Notes: a model not told the origin generated them from the letters alone. Shown: positions 1 to 5,621, numbered from the stretch's first letter. The stretch: DNA of 7,212 nucleotides from Chloroflexota bacterium (GCA_021789355.1 JAJYJR010000292.1:1-7212), one strand, 5' to 3'. Numbers and translations are program-made.

Positions 1-1
1 C

Positions 2-1180
2 GCGCTGCCGAAGGCCCTCCGCCGGGCGCACGACAGCGCCTGCCCGGCGTACAGCACGGAAGTGCTGCTCGACGCCTACCCGTCGATCCAGAAGAACGGC
101 GTGGCGGCGGCGATGGGTCCGATGGCCCAGCAGGCGCTGTTCTCGATGCTCGCCAACGAGGTACAGGAGGACGGCGGCGGCGGGCAGCACGCGATGGGCG
201 TCCACAAGCTGGCGAAGGCGTACTACGCGCTGTGCGTGTTCCTCGACGCCGAGCAGTCGGAGCCCGAGGCCGCGTCGCTGTTCCTCGCCGCGCGCGACGA
301 ACTGCACGGCGCGTTCAAGGTCGCCAACACCGACGCAATGGGGCCGGGCGGGAGCGGGCCGACCATCCCGAAGCCCACCGACCCGCCACAGCCGGGCCAG
401 TTCCGCCGGCCGTACATCACGTCCGGCGAGGCGGCCATGACCGCCACGGCGGAGCACGACCAGACGGTGACCGCGCCGCTGCGGCCGGTCGACGCCTCGC
501 AGTTCGACCGCGGGCCGCTCACGGACGGTCAGGAGCGGTCGTTCGCGGATAAGATGACCGACTTCCACGACGCGCTGGTGGCGCTGATGCCGGACCTGTG
601 CCGGATGGACGCGCCCAACCCGCCGTACGGGACGGAGGATCGGAGCTTCACGGCCCCCGACCCCTCCGGCTGGGCCGGCATCACGCGCCAGCCCGCGCAG
701 TCGTTCCAGCGCCCGCCGTCCATCGGGACGATCCCCAACGGGGCGGGCAACCTCCCCAAGCCGCTCGCGATCCCGGCCTCCGCGCCGGCGCCGGGCGAGA
801 AGCTCGGCGGGGCGACGCAGGTCGCCCCCTCCGCCGAGGCAGTCATCACCAGCATCACGCAGGCCGACATCGACGCGGCGGTCAGCAAGGCCGTCGGGCC
901 GTGGGTCGGCAAGGTCGCCTCGCTCCAGACGCTCGTGGATCAGATGGCCTCGCAGGGCGATCCCGCACAGCGTGCCGACCGCGGCACGGCGGTTCGCAAG
1001 GCGGTCCAGATCGGTCCCAGCGCCAAGGAGGCTCGGCGTCAGGCCAAGCAGGAGCAGGAGCGGCAGTCCGTCGTCGACTACTGGGCCGGCGTCGCCCGTG
1101 CGGGCGCACCGGACCAGCGCACGCGAGCCATCCGCAAGCTCGCGAAGCTGGGCGTCGACATCGACGATCTGGCGGAATAA
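2..1180 (+). CDS. Capsid-assembly protein upstream of MCP (scaffold- or protease/scaffold-like), 5' partial
   Basis: The frame is open from the first complete codon at base 2 to TAA at 1178-1180 and carries sensible sequence before the GTG at 62, so the gene almost certainly starts left of the window; 392 residues are visible. The first ~110 visible residues look helical. A long low-complexity Pro/Gly/Ala linker follows, then a conserved-looking helical tail (SITQADIDAAVSKAVGPWVG, then a charged segment with KEARRQAKQEQERQS), ending in an Arg/Lys-rich helix and DIDDLAE. No catalytic motif or membrane segment is recognisable. Known gene order in tailed phages puts a prohead protease, scaffold or protease-scaffold fusion directly before the MCP. 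The Pro/Ala-rich linker and charged helical tail would suit the scaffolding part of such a protein. It could instead be the end of a portal-associated protein. That it is a phage structural or assembly gene is fairly safe; the exact role is inference. Confidence 0.6.
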   Translation, partial: ALPKALRRAHDSACPAYSTEVLLDAYPSIQKNGVAAAMGPMAQQALFSMLANEVQEDGGGGQHAMGVHKLAKAYYALCVFLDAEQSEPEAASLFLAARDELHGAFKVANTDAMGPGGSGPTIPKPTDPPQPGQFRRPYITSGEAAMTATAEHDQTVTAPLRPVDASQFDRGPLTDGQERSFADKMTDFHDALVALMPDLCRMDAPNPPYGTEDRSFTAPDPSGWAGITRQPAQSFQRPPSIGTIPNGAGNLPKPLAIPASAPAPGEKLGGATQVAPSAEAVITSITQADIDAAVSKAVGPWVGKVASLQTLVDQMASQGDPAQRADRGTAVRKAVQIGPSAKEARRQAKQEQERQSVVDYWAGVARAGAPDQRTRAIRKLAKLGVDIDDLAE

Positions 1181-1190
1181 CCCGATACCA

Positions 1191-1204
1191 GCGCCCACGG
1201 GCGC
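1191..1204 (+). promoter_or_regulatory. Small hairpin just ahead of the MCP ribosome site
   Basis: GCGCC (1191-1195) pairs with GGCGC (1200-1204) around a CACG loop, between the stop of the upstream gene and the AGGAG at 1209-1213. No T-tract follows, so it is a weak terminator candidate. It could equally shape translation initiation or stabilise the MCP transcript. Confidence 0.35.
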
Positions 1205-1208
1205 AGAC

Positions 1209-1222
1209 AGGAGCGATCACTG
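1209..1222 (+). promoter_or_regulatory. Shine-Dalgarno site pointing to a CTG start for the MCP
   Basis: AGGAG at 1209-1213 is the only strong ribosome site ahead of the MCP. Six bases after it, at 1220-1222, is CTG, in frame with the MCP. Initiation there would add ten residues and give MATVLDGGRAVPTGIPRLSD as the N-terminus (610 aa spliced). The first conventional start, GTG at 1250, is 36 nt after this site and has only a weak GGCGG near it. A CTG start, or an A-to-C sequence error at 1220, is therefore plausible. Confidence 0.5.
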
Positions 1223-1249
1223 GCAACCGTCCTCGACGGCGGTCGCGCG

Positions 1250-1693
1250 GTGCCGACTGGCATTCCGCGGCTGTCCGACTTCTCGGTGGTGGCGAAGCGG
1301 GCGAAGGACAACGCCGCGCCGCTCGCCGCCGAACTCGTCAAGGGCTCGGCGTTCCGCGTCACCGGCCACGGTCCCAACCCGAAGCCGATGCGCCAGAAGA
1401 GCGCCGACCACGAGGGACAGGCCCTCATGGCCGCGCTCCGCAAGAGCGCGATGCGGACGAAGGCCGACACCCCGCGCGTCCTCAAGGGCATCAACCAGTC
1501 CGCGTTCGGGCAGTTCCTGACCGCGTACCAGCAGATGCCGCAGCAGCAGTCGATGAACCAGATCGTCGCGGCGGTCAACGAGCTGGCCGCGGCGCTCGGG
1601 AAGTCGATCAGCATCGGGAGCCCGCTGTCGACGTCGTTCGCGCCGTTCGACCTCGTGGCCCCCTCGCGGCTGACCTACCCGGTGTACTCGCCT
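1250..1693 (+). CDS. Major capsid protein, exon 1
   Basis: Encodes residues 1-148 of the spliced 600-aa MCP from GTG 1250; CTG 1220 is an alternative start with a better ribosome site. The exon carries the N-terminal arm region: Lys/Arg-rich helices, a Gln-rich segment (QFLTAYQQMPQQQSMNQIV), then PFDLVAPSRLTYPVYSP. Left unspliced, the frame meets TAG at 1700-1702 after only two more codons. Proposed splicing after U1693 joins PVYSP to FRNKLPRLPGQG at 2687, which resembles the conserved N-arm segment of tailed-phage capsid proteins (TPLRN-x-IPR-like). The exon ends GCCU, which pairs with GGGC at 1706-1709 as intron P1, with U1693.G1706 at the splice site. The MCP identity rests on this motif, the large exon 3 and position after a scaffold-like gene; it comes from family memory, not a search. 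Confidence 0.8.
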
Positions 1694-1773
1694 TCGCGAT
1701 AGCAAGGGCCATGCGGGAGTGATCCCGCATCGCAAACCCCGCTGTATCGGTGAACATCCGACAGTCTACGGGC

Positions 1774-1788
1774 TACAATATTCCCGTG
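1774..1788 (+). promoter_or_regulatory. Candidate -10 box and leaderless GTG start of the intron 1 endonuclease
   Basis: TACAAT at 1774-1779 is followed after six bases by GTG at 1786, the TANNNT-N6-RTG layout of leaderless actinobacterial transcripts. TGAACA at 1751-1756 is a partial -35 (4 of 6 to TTGACA) with a 17-bp spacer. There is no Shine-Dalgarno before the GTG. The same bases form loop and stem of P5 in the intron RNA, so the match could be coincidental. Intron 2 has a similar arrangement at 3062-3077. Confidence 0.4.
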
Positions 1789-2679
1789 GACACGAGGACG
1801 ACGCCGAGGGAACCCCGGCCAGCCACCGGGGACTCCGTAGAGACTGCACGCGGGGCACCTGTCACAGACTGGAGCCACCTAGCAGAGGACTACGCTCGGG
1901 TCGGGAACGTCATACGCGTCGCCAAGCTCTACCACCGCCGGTTCTACGCCGTGCGGGACGAGCTGGAGCGACAGGGTATCCCGATCAAGCCACGTGGCCA
2001 CGTGAAGGGCCAGAGGAAGTCGGATCACTGGCGAGCGGCCAGTGCCCGGCACTGGAACGACCCCGCGTGGCGCGACGAGCAGCGTCAGAAGTGGATCGCT
2101 CGACTCGGCCACATCACAGGCCCGGCAGGGTGGTCCCCGCTCGAAGGAAAGCTCCACGACGCACTGAAGCGGGCGCGGATCGGCTTCCGCTCCCAGCAGC
2201 CACTCCTTGGAAGGTACTTCGCAGACATTCTCGTCAATCAGGCGCCGGTCGTCATCGAGGCGGACGGCGCGCTCCACTACCACCGGCTCCAGCGGGAGCA
2301 CGACGGGGTGCGAGACGAGGCGCTGCGAGCAGCCGGATACCGGGTCTTCCGGTTCACCGGCACGCAGATCTACGCAGACGCCGACCGCTGTATTGCGGAG
2401 GTAACGGCGGCTGCCGGACTCGTGGCGGAGGATGCTCCGACTTACGAGATCGCGGGCAGCGCCAACCCCCACCGATGGAGTCCGGCGGTCAGCGAGGAGT
2501 GGCGGCAAGCGAACGGTGCGCGCATGCGCGGGCTCTGGGCGGACCCGGAGTGGCGCAGGCGCTGGTGGGAAGCCCGATGGGGCTCCCGCCGACAGGCGGT
2601 GACACAGTCCGCTCTCACGGGAGATCGTGAGACCTCGGCGGAAACGACCGAGGCACGTCGCGAGGATGCGACGGGGTAA
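1786..2679 (+). CDS. Intron 1 homing endonuclease, Vsr/DUF559 (EDxHD-type) fold
   Basis: 297 aa from GTG 1786. GTG 1750 is an alternative, but it lies at P4; no conventional start follows before the first conserved domain. Residues ~32-67 form a helix-turn-helix (VGNVIRVAKLYHRRFYAVRD). The nuclease domain spans ~116-200: Glu120 (PLEGKLHDAL), Asp147 (RYFADILVNQ), then the E-x-D-G-x2-H core Glu158/Asp160/His164 (VVIEADGALHYH), followed by GYRVFRFTG. This matches the DUF559/Vsr-like family that includes EDxHD intron endonucleases such as I-Bth0305I; the expected role is to cut intronless MCP genes. A W-x-DP-x-WR motif occurs twice, near residues 90 and 250, probably as DNA-contacting repeats. 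The frame overlaps P5-P7 at one end and P8, P7 and P9 stems at the other, stopping seven bases before the proposed splice site. It is in a different frame from exon 1. The family call is strong; the start is uncertain. Confidence 0.85.
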   Translation: MDTRTTPREPRPATGDSVETARGAPVTDWSHLAEDYARVGNVIRVAKLYHRRFYAVRDELERQGIPIKPRGHVKGQRKSDHWRAASARHWNDPAWRDEQRQKWIARLGHITGPAGWSPLEGKLHDALKRARIGFRSQQPLLGRYFADILVNQAPVVIEADGALHYHRLQREHDGVRDEALRAAGYRVFRFTGTQIYADADRCIAEVTAAAGLVAEDAPTYEIAGSANPHRWSPAVSEEWRQANGARMRGLWADPEWRRRWWEARWGSRRQAVTQSALTGDRETSAETTEARREDATG

Positions 2680-2686
2680 CAGGAGG

Positions 2687-2894
2687 TTCCGCAACAAGCT
2701 CCCTCGCCTCCCCGGGCAGGGCGTCGCCCACCGCGCGAAGGTCATCACCGGGATCAGCGGCTCGCACACCGGCGGCACGGCGGGCAACCCGATGCGCTGG
2801 TCGATGGGCGAGTTCAACGGCGGCTCGTTCAGCTCGTGGCCGAACACGCTGCCCGCGTCGGGCAGCCAGAACGGCTACGACGTGATCGTCCCCT
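2687..2894 (+). CDS. Major capsid protein, exon 2
   Basis: A 208-nt exon coding residues 149-217 plus the first base of codon 218. It begins TTC CGC AAC AAG (FRNKLPRLPGQGVAHRAKV) and continues with ITGISGSHTGGTAGNPMRWS and a Ser/Gly-rich stretch to GYDVIVP. The RNKLPR-GxG-AxxxKxITGI pattern resembles the N-arm/E-loop region of HK97-fold capsids. The frame is open upstream across the end of the intron, so an ORF finder could start it at a spurious ATG. At the 3' side it would hit TAG at 2903-2905 if unspliced. Splicing after U2894 joins CCC T to AC AAG, giving VIVPYKFFGLTEAASW, continuous with exon 3. No ribosome site precedes the exon, which fits an exon and not a separate gene. Confidence 0.8.
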
Positions 2895-3061
2895 ACAAGC
2901 ACTAGTGGGGCCTCGCGCGGCGACGCGCGAGTGAAGAACCGCGCTGTATCGGCGAACCTCCTTCGCGGCACCTGCCGGACATGTGGACGACGCCGAGGCA
3001 ATCCCCTCACTGCCGAGGGGCGAGTCCGTATCGACTACACGCGCGGGATCTGGAGATAGAG

Positions 3062-3077
3062 TAAGCTATTAGGCATG
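3062..3077 (+). promoter_or_regulatory. Candidate -10 box and leaderless ATG start of the intron 2 endonuclease
   Basis: TAAGCT at 3062-3067 fits the TANNNT -10 pattern and lies seven bases before ATG 3075, with no Shine-Dalgarno between. I see no convincing -35. It lies just inside the P8 loop, after the P8 5' strand ends at 3055, so transcription from here would not include the P3-P7 core. The layout parallels that in intron 1. Confidence 0.4.
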
Positions 3078-3839
3078 ACGAGGCCGAAGGGCTGGCAGCC
3101 GCTGACCGTCGACGAGCGGGCGGAGATCATCCGCCGATACGTCGATGGAGAGACGGTAGAGGTCCTCGGCCGCGAGTTCCATCGAGCAGTCAAGCCGATC
3201 CTCCGTGAGGCACGGGTCACACGGCCAAGAGGCAATCGACCCGGGACGACATGGAGTCAGGAACGACGCGCCGCGCACCTGCGGAGCACCCAAACGGAGT
3301 CGTTCCGAGAGAGCCATCGCCAGTCACTCCTCCATCGCCTACCGACGATGGCAGGGCCAGCGGTGAACTCTCCCATCGAGCTTCGACTGCACGATGCACT
3401 GCGAGCCCGCGGCATCGGGTTCAGCACACACTCGCTCCTGCTCGGCAGGTACCTCGTCGACATCGAGGTCAATCAGGCACCCATCATCATCGAGGCCGAC
3501 GGCGCTCAGCATCAGCTGAGCCTCCGGCACCGGAAGGACATCGCTCGCGACGCGGCTCTCGCGGCAGCGGGCTATCGAGTCCACCGGTTTACCGGCAGCG
3601 AGATCAATCGGGATGCCAGCGCCTGTATCGAGCGGGTCGTCGATGCCCACGGGCTGGTAGCAGACAAGGAGCCTCAGTACACGATCCGTACCCGGTTTGC
3701 CGGGCCGACACATCCCCGATGGGCGGGGCCAGATGTCGAGCACGTCTGCATCGGATGCGGCAAGACGTTCACGACGCGACCCAACCGTCGTGGCCGGTAC
3801 TGTGGACTTCCCTGCTACTTCGCTCGCTCCAGATCGTGA
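3075..3839 (+). CDS. Intron 2 homing endonuclease, Vsr/DUF559 (EDxHD-type) fold with C-terminal zinc finger
   Basis: 254 aa, ATG to TGA, a paralogue of the intron 1 enzyme. Residues ~10-48 are a likely helix-turn-helix (TVDERAEIIRRYVDGETVEV). The nuclease domain spans ~98-185: Glu102 (SPIELRLHDALR), Asp129 (RYLVDIEVNQ), Glu140/Asp142/His146 (IIIEADGAQHQ) and GYRVHRFTG. The two endonucleases share LLGRY-x2-DI-x-VNQAP-x2-IEADGA almost exactly. Unlike its relative, it ends in a Cys4 zinc finger (C225-x2-C228 and C243-x3-C247, within VEHVCIGCGKTFTT and RYCGLPCYFA), probably a DNA-binding module. No ribosome site precedes the ATG; a -10-like box does. The coding end is constrained by the intron, since CTCCAGATC (3827-3835) is both codons and the P8 3' strand. 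Expected role is homing into intronless MCP genes at the exon 2/3 junction. The family call is strong; activity is untested. Confidence 0.9.
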   Translation: MTRPKGWQPLTVDERAEIIRRYVDGETVEVLGREFHRAVKPILREARVTRPRGNRPGTTWSQERRAAHLRSTQTESFRESHRQSLLHRLPTMAGPAVNSPIELRLHDALRARGIGFSTHSLLLGRYLVDIEVNQAPIIIEADGAQHQLSLRHRKDIARDAALAAAGYRVHRFTGSEINRDASACIERVVDAHGLVADKEPQYTIRTRFAGPTHPRWAGPDVEHVCIGCGKTFTTRPNRRGRYCGLPCYFARSRS

Positions 3840-3924
3840 CATAGTCAGGTCTGCACGGAGACGTGCAGAGCCGGGCGGAAACGACCCGGCCACGAAGTCG
3901 TCAAGACTTCGGGGTAACAGATCG

Positions 3925-5075
3925 ACAAGTTCTTTGGGCTGACCGAGGCGGCCTCGTGGCTGGCCCAGTTCGCCGGACAGGGCTTCGAGGACATCTCGTC
4001 GCTCGTCAACCTCATCCTGCTGCAGGAGGCGATGCTGGCCGAGGAGCACCAGATCATCGCCGGCATGTACAACAACATCTCCACCCCGGCAGCCCCGTCG
4101 CTGACTGCCCGGACGGCCACGTCGAGCGAGACGGCGCTCACCGGCGTCACGTCGGACGTGTACGTCAAGGTGGTCGCCAAGAACTACTACGGCGAGACGG
4201 CAGCCTCGGCCGCCGCGAACGTCGGAGTCTCGGCCGGGCAGGTCGTGGACGTGGCGATCTCGCCCTCGGCGGGCGCGCTCCAGTACGACCTCTACGTCAC
4301 CACCGGTACGGCCGCAGGGACGTACTACCTGATGGCGTCGAACGTCGGGGCGTACAAGTACACCCTGCAGGGCGCGCTCCCCACGGGCGGCACCCAGCCG
4401 CCCACCACCGACAGCGGCACCGGGTCGAACTACGACTACGACGGTCTGCTGGCGGTCCTCACGGGCAACACCCAGTCGGGGACGTACCCCTCCGACGGGT
4501 CGTTCACCGGCGGGTACATCAACCAGAAGGCCGGGGACAGCATCACGGCAGCGCTCCTCAGCGACGCGCTCGCCGGGCTGTACGACAACAGCGGCACGAC
4601 GAACACCAGCGTCAACGGCGGCTTCCGGGCCGACCCGCAGGAGCTGGTGGCCGAGGCTCTGGACCTGAGCAACTTCAGCCAGAACCTCCTCAGCCTCGCG
4701 TCCGGCGGGCAGCAGGCGTACAACCTGTTCATCACGCAGGACGAGATCGACAACGTGCGGGCCGGCGCTGCGGTGTCGCAGTTCGTCAACCCGTTCACGC
4801 GGTCGGTCGTGCGCATCGTCGTCCACCCGTGGCTCACGCAGGGCACGGCGTTCCTGTTCTCGTATCAGGTGCCGATGTCCTTCTCCAACGTGGGCAACGC
4901 GTGGGAGATCCGGAACGTGCAGGACTACGTGTCCGTCGCGTGGCCGGTCATCGACCCGACGTTCCGCTATTCGATATTCTTGTACGGAACACTCTTCTCG
5001 GTGGCACCGCAGCTGAGCGGCATCATTCAGGGCATCCAGCGCACCGGATCGACGGCGAACGGCGACTGGAGCTAG
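3925..5075 (+). CDS. Major capsid protein, exon 3
   Basis: Codes residues 218-600 of the spliced MCP, finishing codon 218 (T|AC, Tyr) and ending at TAG 5073-5075. The true coding start is 3925, not the internal ATG at 4032. It begins KFFGLTEAASWLAQFAGQGFEDI and continues LVNLILLQEAMLAEEHQII, the helical spine-like part typical of HK97-fold capsids of this type. Residues ~273-381 form a Ser/Thr/Gly/Ala-rich beta region (SLTARTATSSET..., VYVKVVAKNYYGETA, LQYDLYVTTGTAAGTYYL) resembling an Ig- or FN3-like insertion, a kind of domain known to decorate capsid surfaces. The capsid core then resumes: GLLAVLTGNTQSG, ELVAEALDLSNFSQNL, a probable P-domain (NPFTRSVVRIVVHPWLTQGT) and a C-terminal GTLFSVAPQLSGIIQGI. 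The whole protein is long for an HK97-fold MCP, partly from the insert and a long N-arm. Confidence 0.85.
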
Positions 5076-5159
5076 CTCCAGCGCGGCACGCTCGCAGGCC
5101 GCGGGGCGGGACAGATCAGTCGTGAGAGGCTGACACCGGACCGAACTGGAGCCGCGGAG

Positions 5160-5184
5160 GCCGCCCCTGCGTCAACGGGGCGGC
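5160..5184 (+). terminator. GC-rich hairpin after the MCP
   Basis: GCCGCCCC (5160-5167) pairs with GGGGCGGC (5177-5184) around a nine-base loop. It lies 85 nt after the MCP stop. No T-run follows, as is common for hairpins in high-GC actinobacterial DNA. It may end or trim the MCP transcript or protect its 3' end. Confidence 0.45.
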
Positions 5185-5192
5185 ACGAACAT

Positions 5193-5209
5193 CGGGGCAG
5201 CACGCCCCG
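5193..5209 (+). promoter_or_regulatory. Second hairpin abutting the ribosome site of the next gene
   Basis: CGGGGC (5193-5198) and GCCCCG (5204-5209) enclose AGCAC. The stem ends at the first base of the GGAGGAGG at 5209-5216, so it touches the ribosome site of the gene at 5222 and could tune its translation, or form a tandem terminator with the hairpin at 5160-5184. Confidence 0.35.
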
Positions 5210-5221
5210 GAGGAGGGCAAC

Positions 5222-5530
5222 ATGCCCGAGCGATACGACGTGCCCCGGACACCCCGCGAGGGCACGGTAGAGTGGGAGACGCCGCTGGGGAGCGTGATCG
5301 CGTGGCAGGACGCCCCGCGGTCCCTGACCGGAGGGCAGCTCGTCGGGGACATACCCGAGACGATCCTGCCGCTCGTCATCCAGCGACTCCGCCAACTCAA
5401 TCACGAGCCGAACACCCCCAGCCGGGAGACGAGCCTCGCGATCACCCACTGCGAGGAGGCGCTGCACTGGCTGGAGTCCCGCCGGCGCGACCGCGAGGAG
5501 CGCGGCGTCAGCGGGACGTACACTCCGTGA
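5222..5530 (+). CDS. Small protein resembling the Acb2/Tad1 hairpin family (putative cyclic-nucleotide sponge)
   Basis: 102 aa, ATG 5222 with a strong GGAGGAGG six bases upstream. Residues 1-42 are an extended arm. Two helices follow: ~44-60 (IPETILPLVIQRLRQLN) and ~67-90 (SRETSLAITHCEEALHWLES), then a basic RRRDREERGVSGTYTP tail. The (C/S)RE-x-SLAIT-x2-EEA-x2-WL pattern and the short RGV-G-T ending match my recollection of phage proteins annotated with the Acb2/Tad1 hairpin domain. Characterised members form oligomers that bind cyclic nucleotide signals of CBASS (Acb2) or the gcADPR of Thoeris (Tad1), so host defence effectors stay inactive. The match is from memory of the motif. The domain is also found widely in uncharacterised small phage proteins, so function as an anti-defence sponge is inference. 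It is expressed just after the MCP, possibly under hairpin control. Confidence 0.6.
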   Translation: MPERYDVPRTPREGTVEWETPLGSVIAWQDAPRSLTGGQLVGDIPETILPLVIQRLRQLNHEPNTPSRETSLAITHCEEALHWLESRRRDREERGVSGTYTP

Positions 5531-5562
5531 CGCCGGATACCGCAGCCCAGCGACGGGCGTCA
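5528..5562 (+). terminator. Inverted repeat starting at the stop codon of the preceding gene
   Basis: TGACGCC (5528-5534, including the TGA stop) pairs with GGCGTCA (5556-5562) over a 21-base loop. Possible terminator or 3'-end structure for the gene at 5222; no T-run. Confidence 0.3.
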
Positions 5563-5566
5563 GCCT

Positions 5567-5621
5567 CTCGGGCGGAAGAAACGGGTCCGGCTCGCCCCCG
5601 ATGCCCGAGTGAAACCCTCGG
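5567..5621 (+). promoter_or_regulatory. Mutually exclusive hairpins (attenuator-like)
   Basis: GCCCGAG at 5603-5609 can pair with the upstream CTCGGGC (5567-5573). Its last five bases CCGAG can instead pair with CTCGG at 5617-5621. Both cannot form together, an arrangement seen in attenuators and some riboswitch platforms. No ligand-binding consensus is recognised and no gene follows directly, so function is open. Confidence 0.25.

Larger units (their letters stand above)
1694..2686 (+). ncRNA. Group I intron 1 in the MCP gene (993 nt)
   Basis: Self-splicing intron, folded by eye. P1: 1690-1693/1706-1709 with U1693.G1706, extended by U1694-A1705. P2: 1711-1718/1723-1730 with GUGA loop. P3: CCCCGC 1737-1742/GCGGGG 1850-1855. 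P4: UCGGUG/CGCCGA. P5: 1764-1772/1783-1791, 9 bp with one G.U. P6: CCCCGG/CCGGGG. P7: GACUG 1842-1846/CAGUC 2605-2609. P8: 1856-1863/2591-2598, one mismatch. J8/7: GTGACA 2599-2604. P9: 2614-2620/2625-2631 with GAGA loop. P9.1: 2633-2638/2648-2653 with inner GAAA loop. P9.2: 2657-2661/2668-2672. The intron ends in G2686, four bases after TAACAG. P3 directly follows P7 with no P7.1/P7.2, which argues against subgroup IA. The endonuclease frame fills most of the intron. Splice sites are deduced from P1, the terminal G, frame and agreement with intron 2. Confidence 0.9.
2895..3924 (+). ncRNA. Group I intron 2 in the MCP gene (1030 nt)
   Basis: Same architecture as intron 1. P1: CCCU|AC (2891-2896) pairs with GUGGGG (2905-2910), U2894.G2907 at the cut. 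P2: 2912-2919/2924-2931 with GCGA loop. P3: CCGCGC 2939-2944/GCGCGG 3041-3046. P4: UCGGCG 2949-2954/CGCCGA 2991-2996. P6: CCCCUC/GAGGGG. P7: GACUA 3033-3037/UAGUC 3842-3846. P8: nine perfect pairs, 3047-3055/3827-3835. J8/7: GTGACA 3836-3841, as in intron 1. P9: 3851-3857/3862-3868 with GAGA loop. P9.1: 3870-3875/3885-3890 with GAAA inner loop. P9.2: 3894-3899/3905-3910. The terminal G is 3924. Exon 3 starts AC, which can pair with GU 2905-2906 as P10, replacing the same two P1 pairs. The endonuclease gene lies in the P8 loop; its last codons form the 3' strand of P8 and its TGA falls in J8/7. Splice sites are inferred from structure and frame. Confidence 0.9.

Noticed and set aside
62..64. 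GTG 62 as the start of the first gene
   Set aside because: The frame is open to the window edge with plausible coding sequence, and no ribosome site precedes GTG 62.
598..1722. 374-aa + strand ORF
   Set aside because: It is out of frame with both the scaffold-like gene and MCP exon 1, extremely Arg/Gly/Ala-rich, and covers the real gene boundary.
1750..1752. GTG 1750 as the start of the intron 1 endonuclease
   Set aside because: It lies at P4, has no ribosome site or -10 box at leaderless spacing, and adds only 12 residues without recognisable domain content.
1694..2683. Alternative intron 1 ends, such as G2682 or G2683
   Set aside because: G2683 keeps frame but adds an Arg, and G2682 loses frame with the U1693 site. 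G2686 keeps frame, allows P10 (UU with AA 1704-1705) and lies the same distance after TAACAG as in intron 2.
3339..4826. 495-aa ORF on the minus strand
   Set aside because: It lies opposite the intron 2 endonuclease and MCP exon 3, is Arg/Val/Gly-rich low-complexity, and has no ribosome site. It is a GC-codon shadow.
1250..5075. Interpretation as inteins, or as a capsid pseudogene broken by frameshifts
   Set aside because: Inteins need a continuous frame, but stops lie just inside each insert and the endonucleases are in other frames. The complete group I folds explain the breaks without any frameshift.
3863..5125. 420-aa + strand ORF over exon 3
   Set aside because: Arg/His/Gly-rich shadow of exon 3 in another frame. 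Splicing to that frame would break the capsid sequence.
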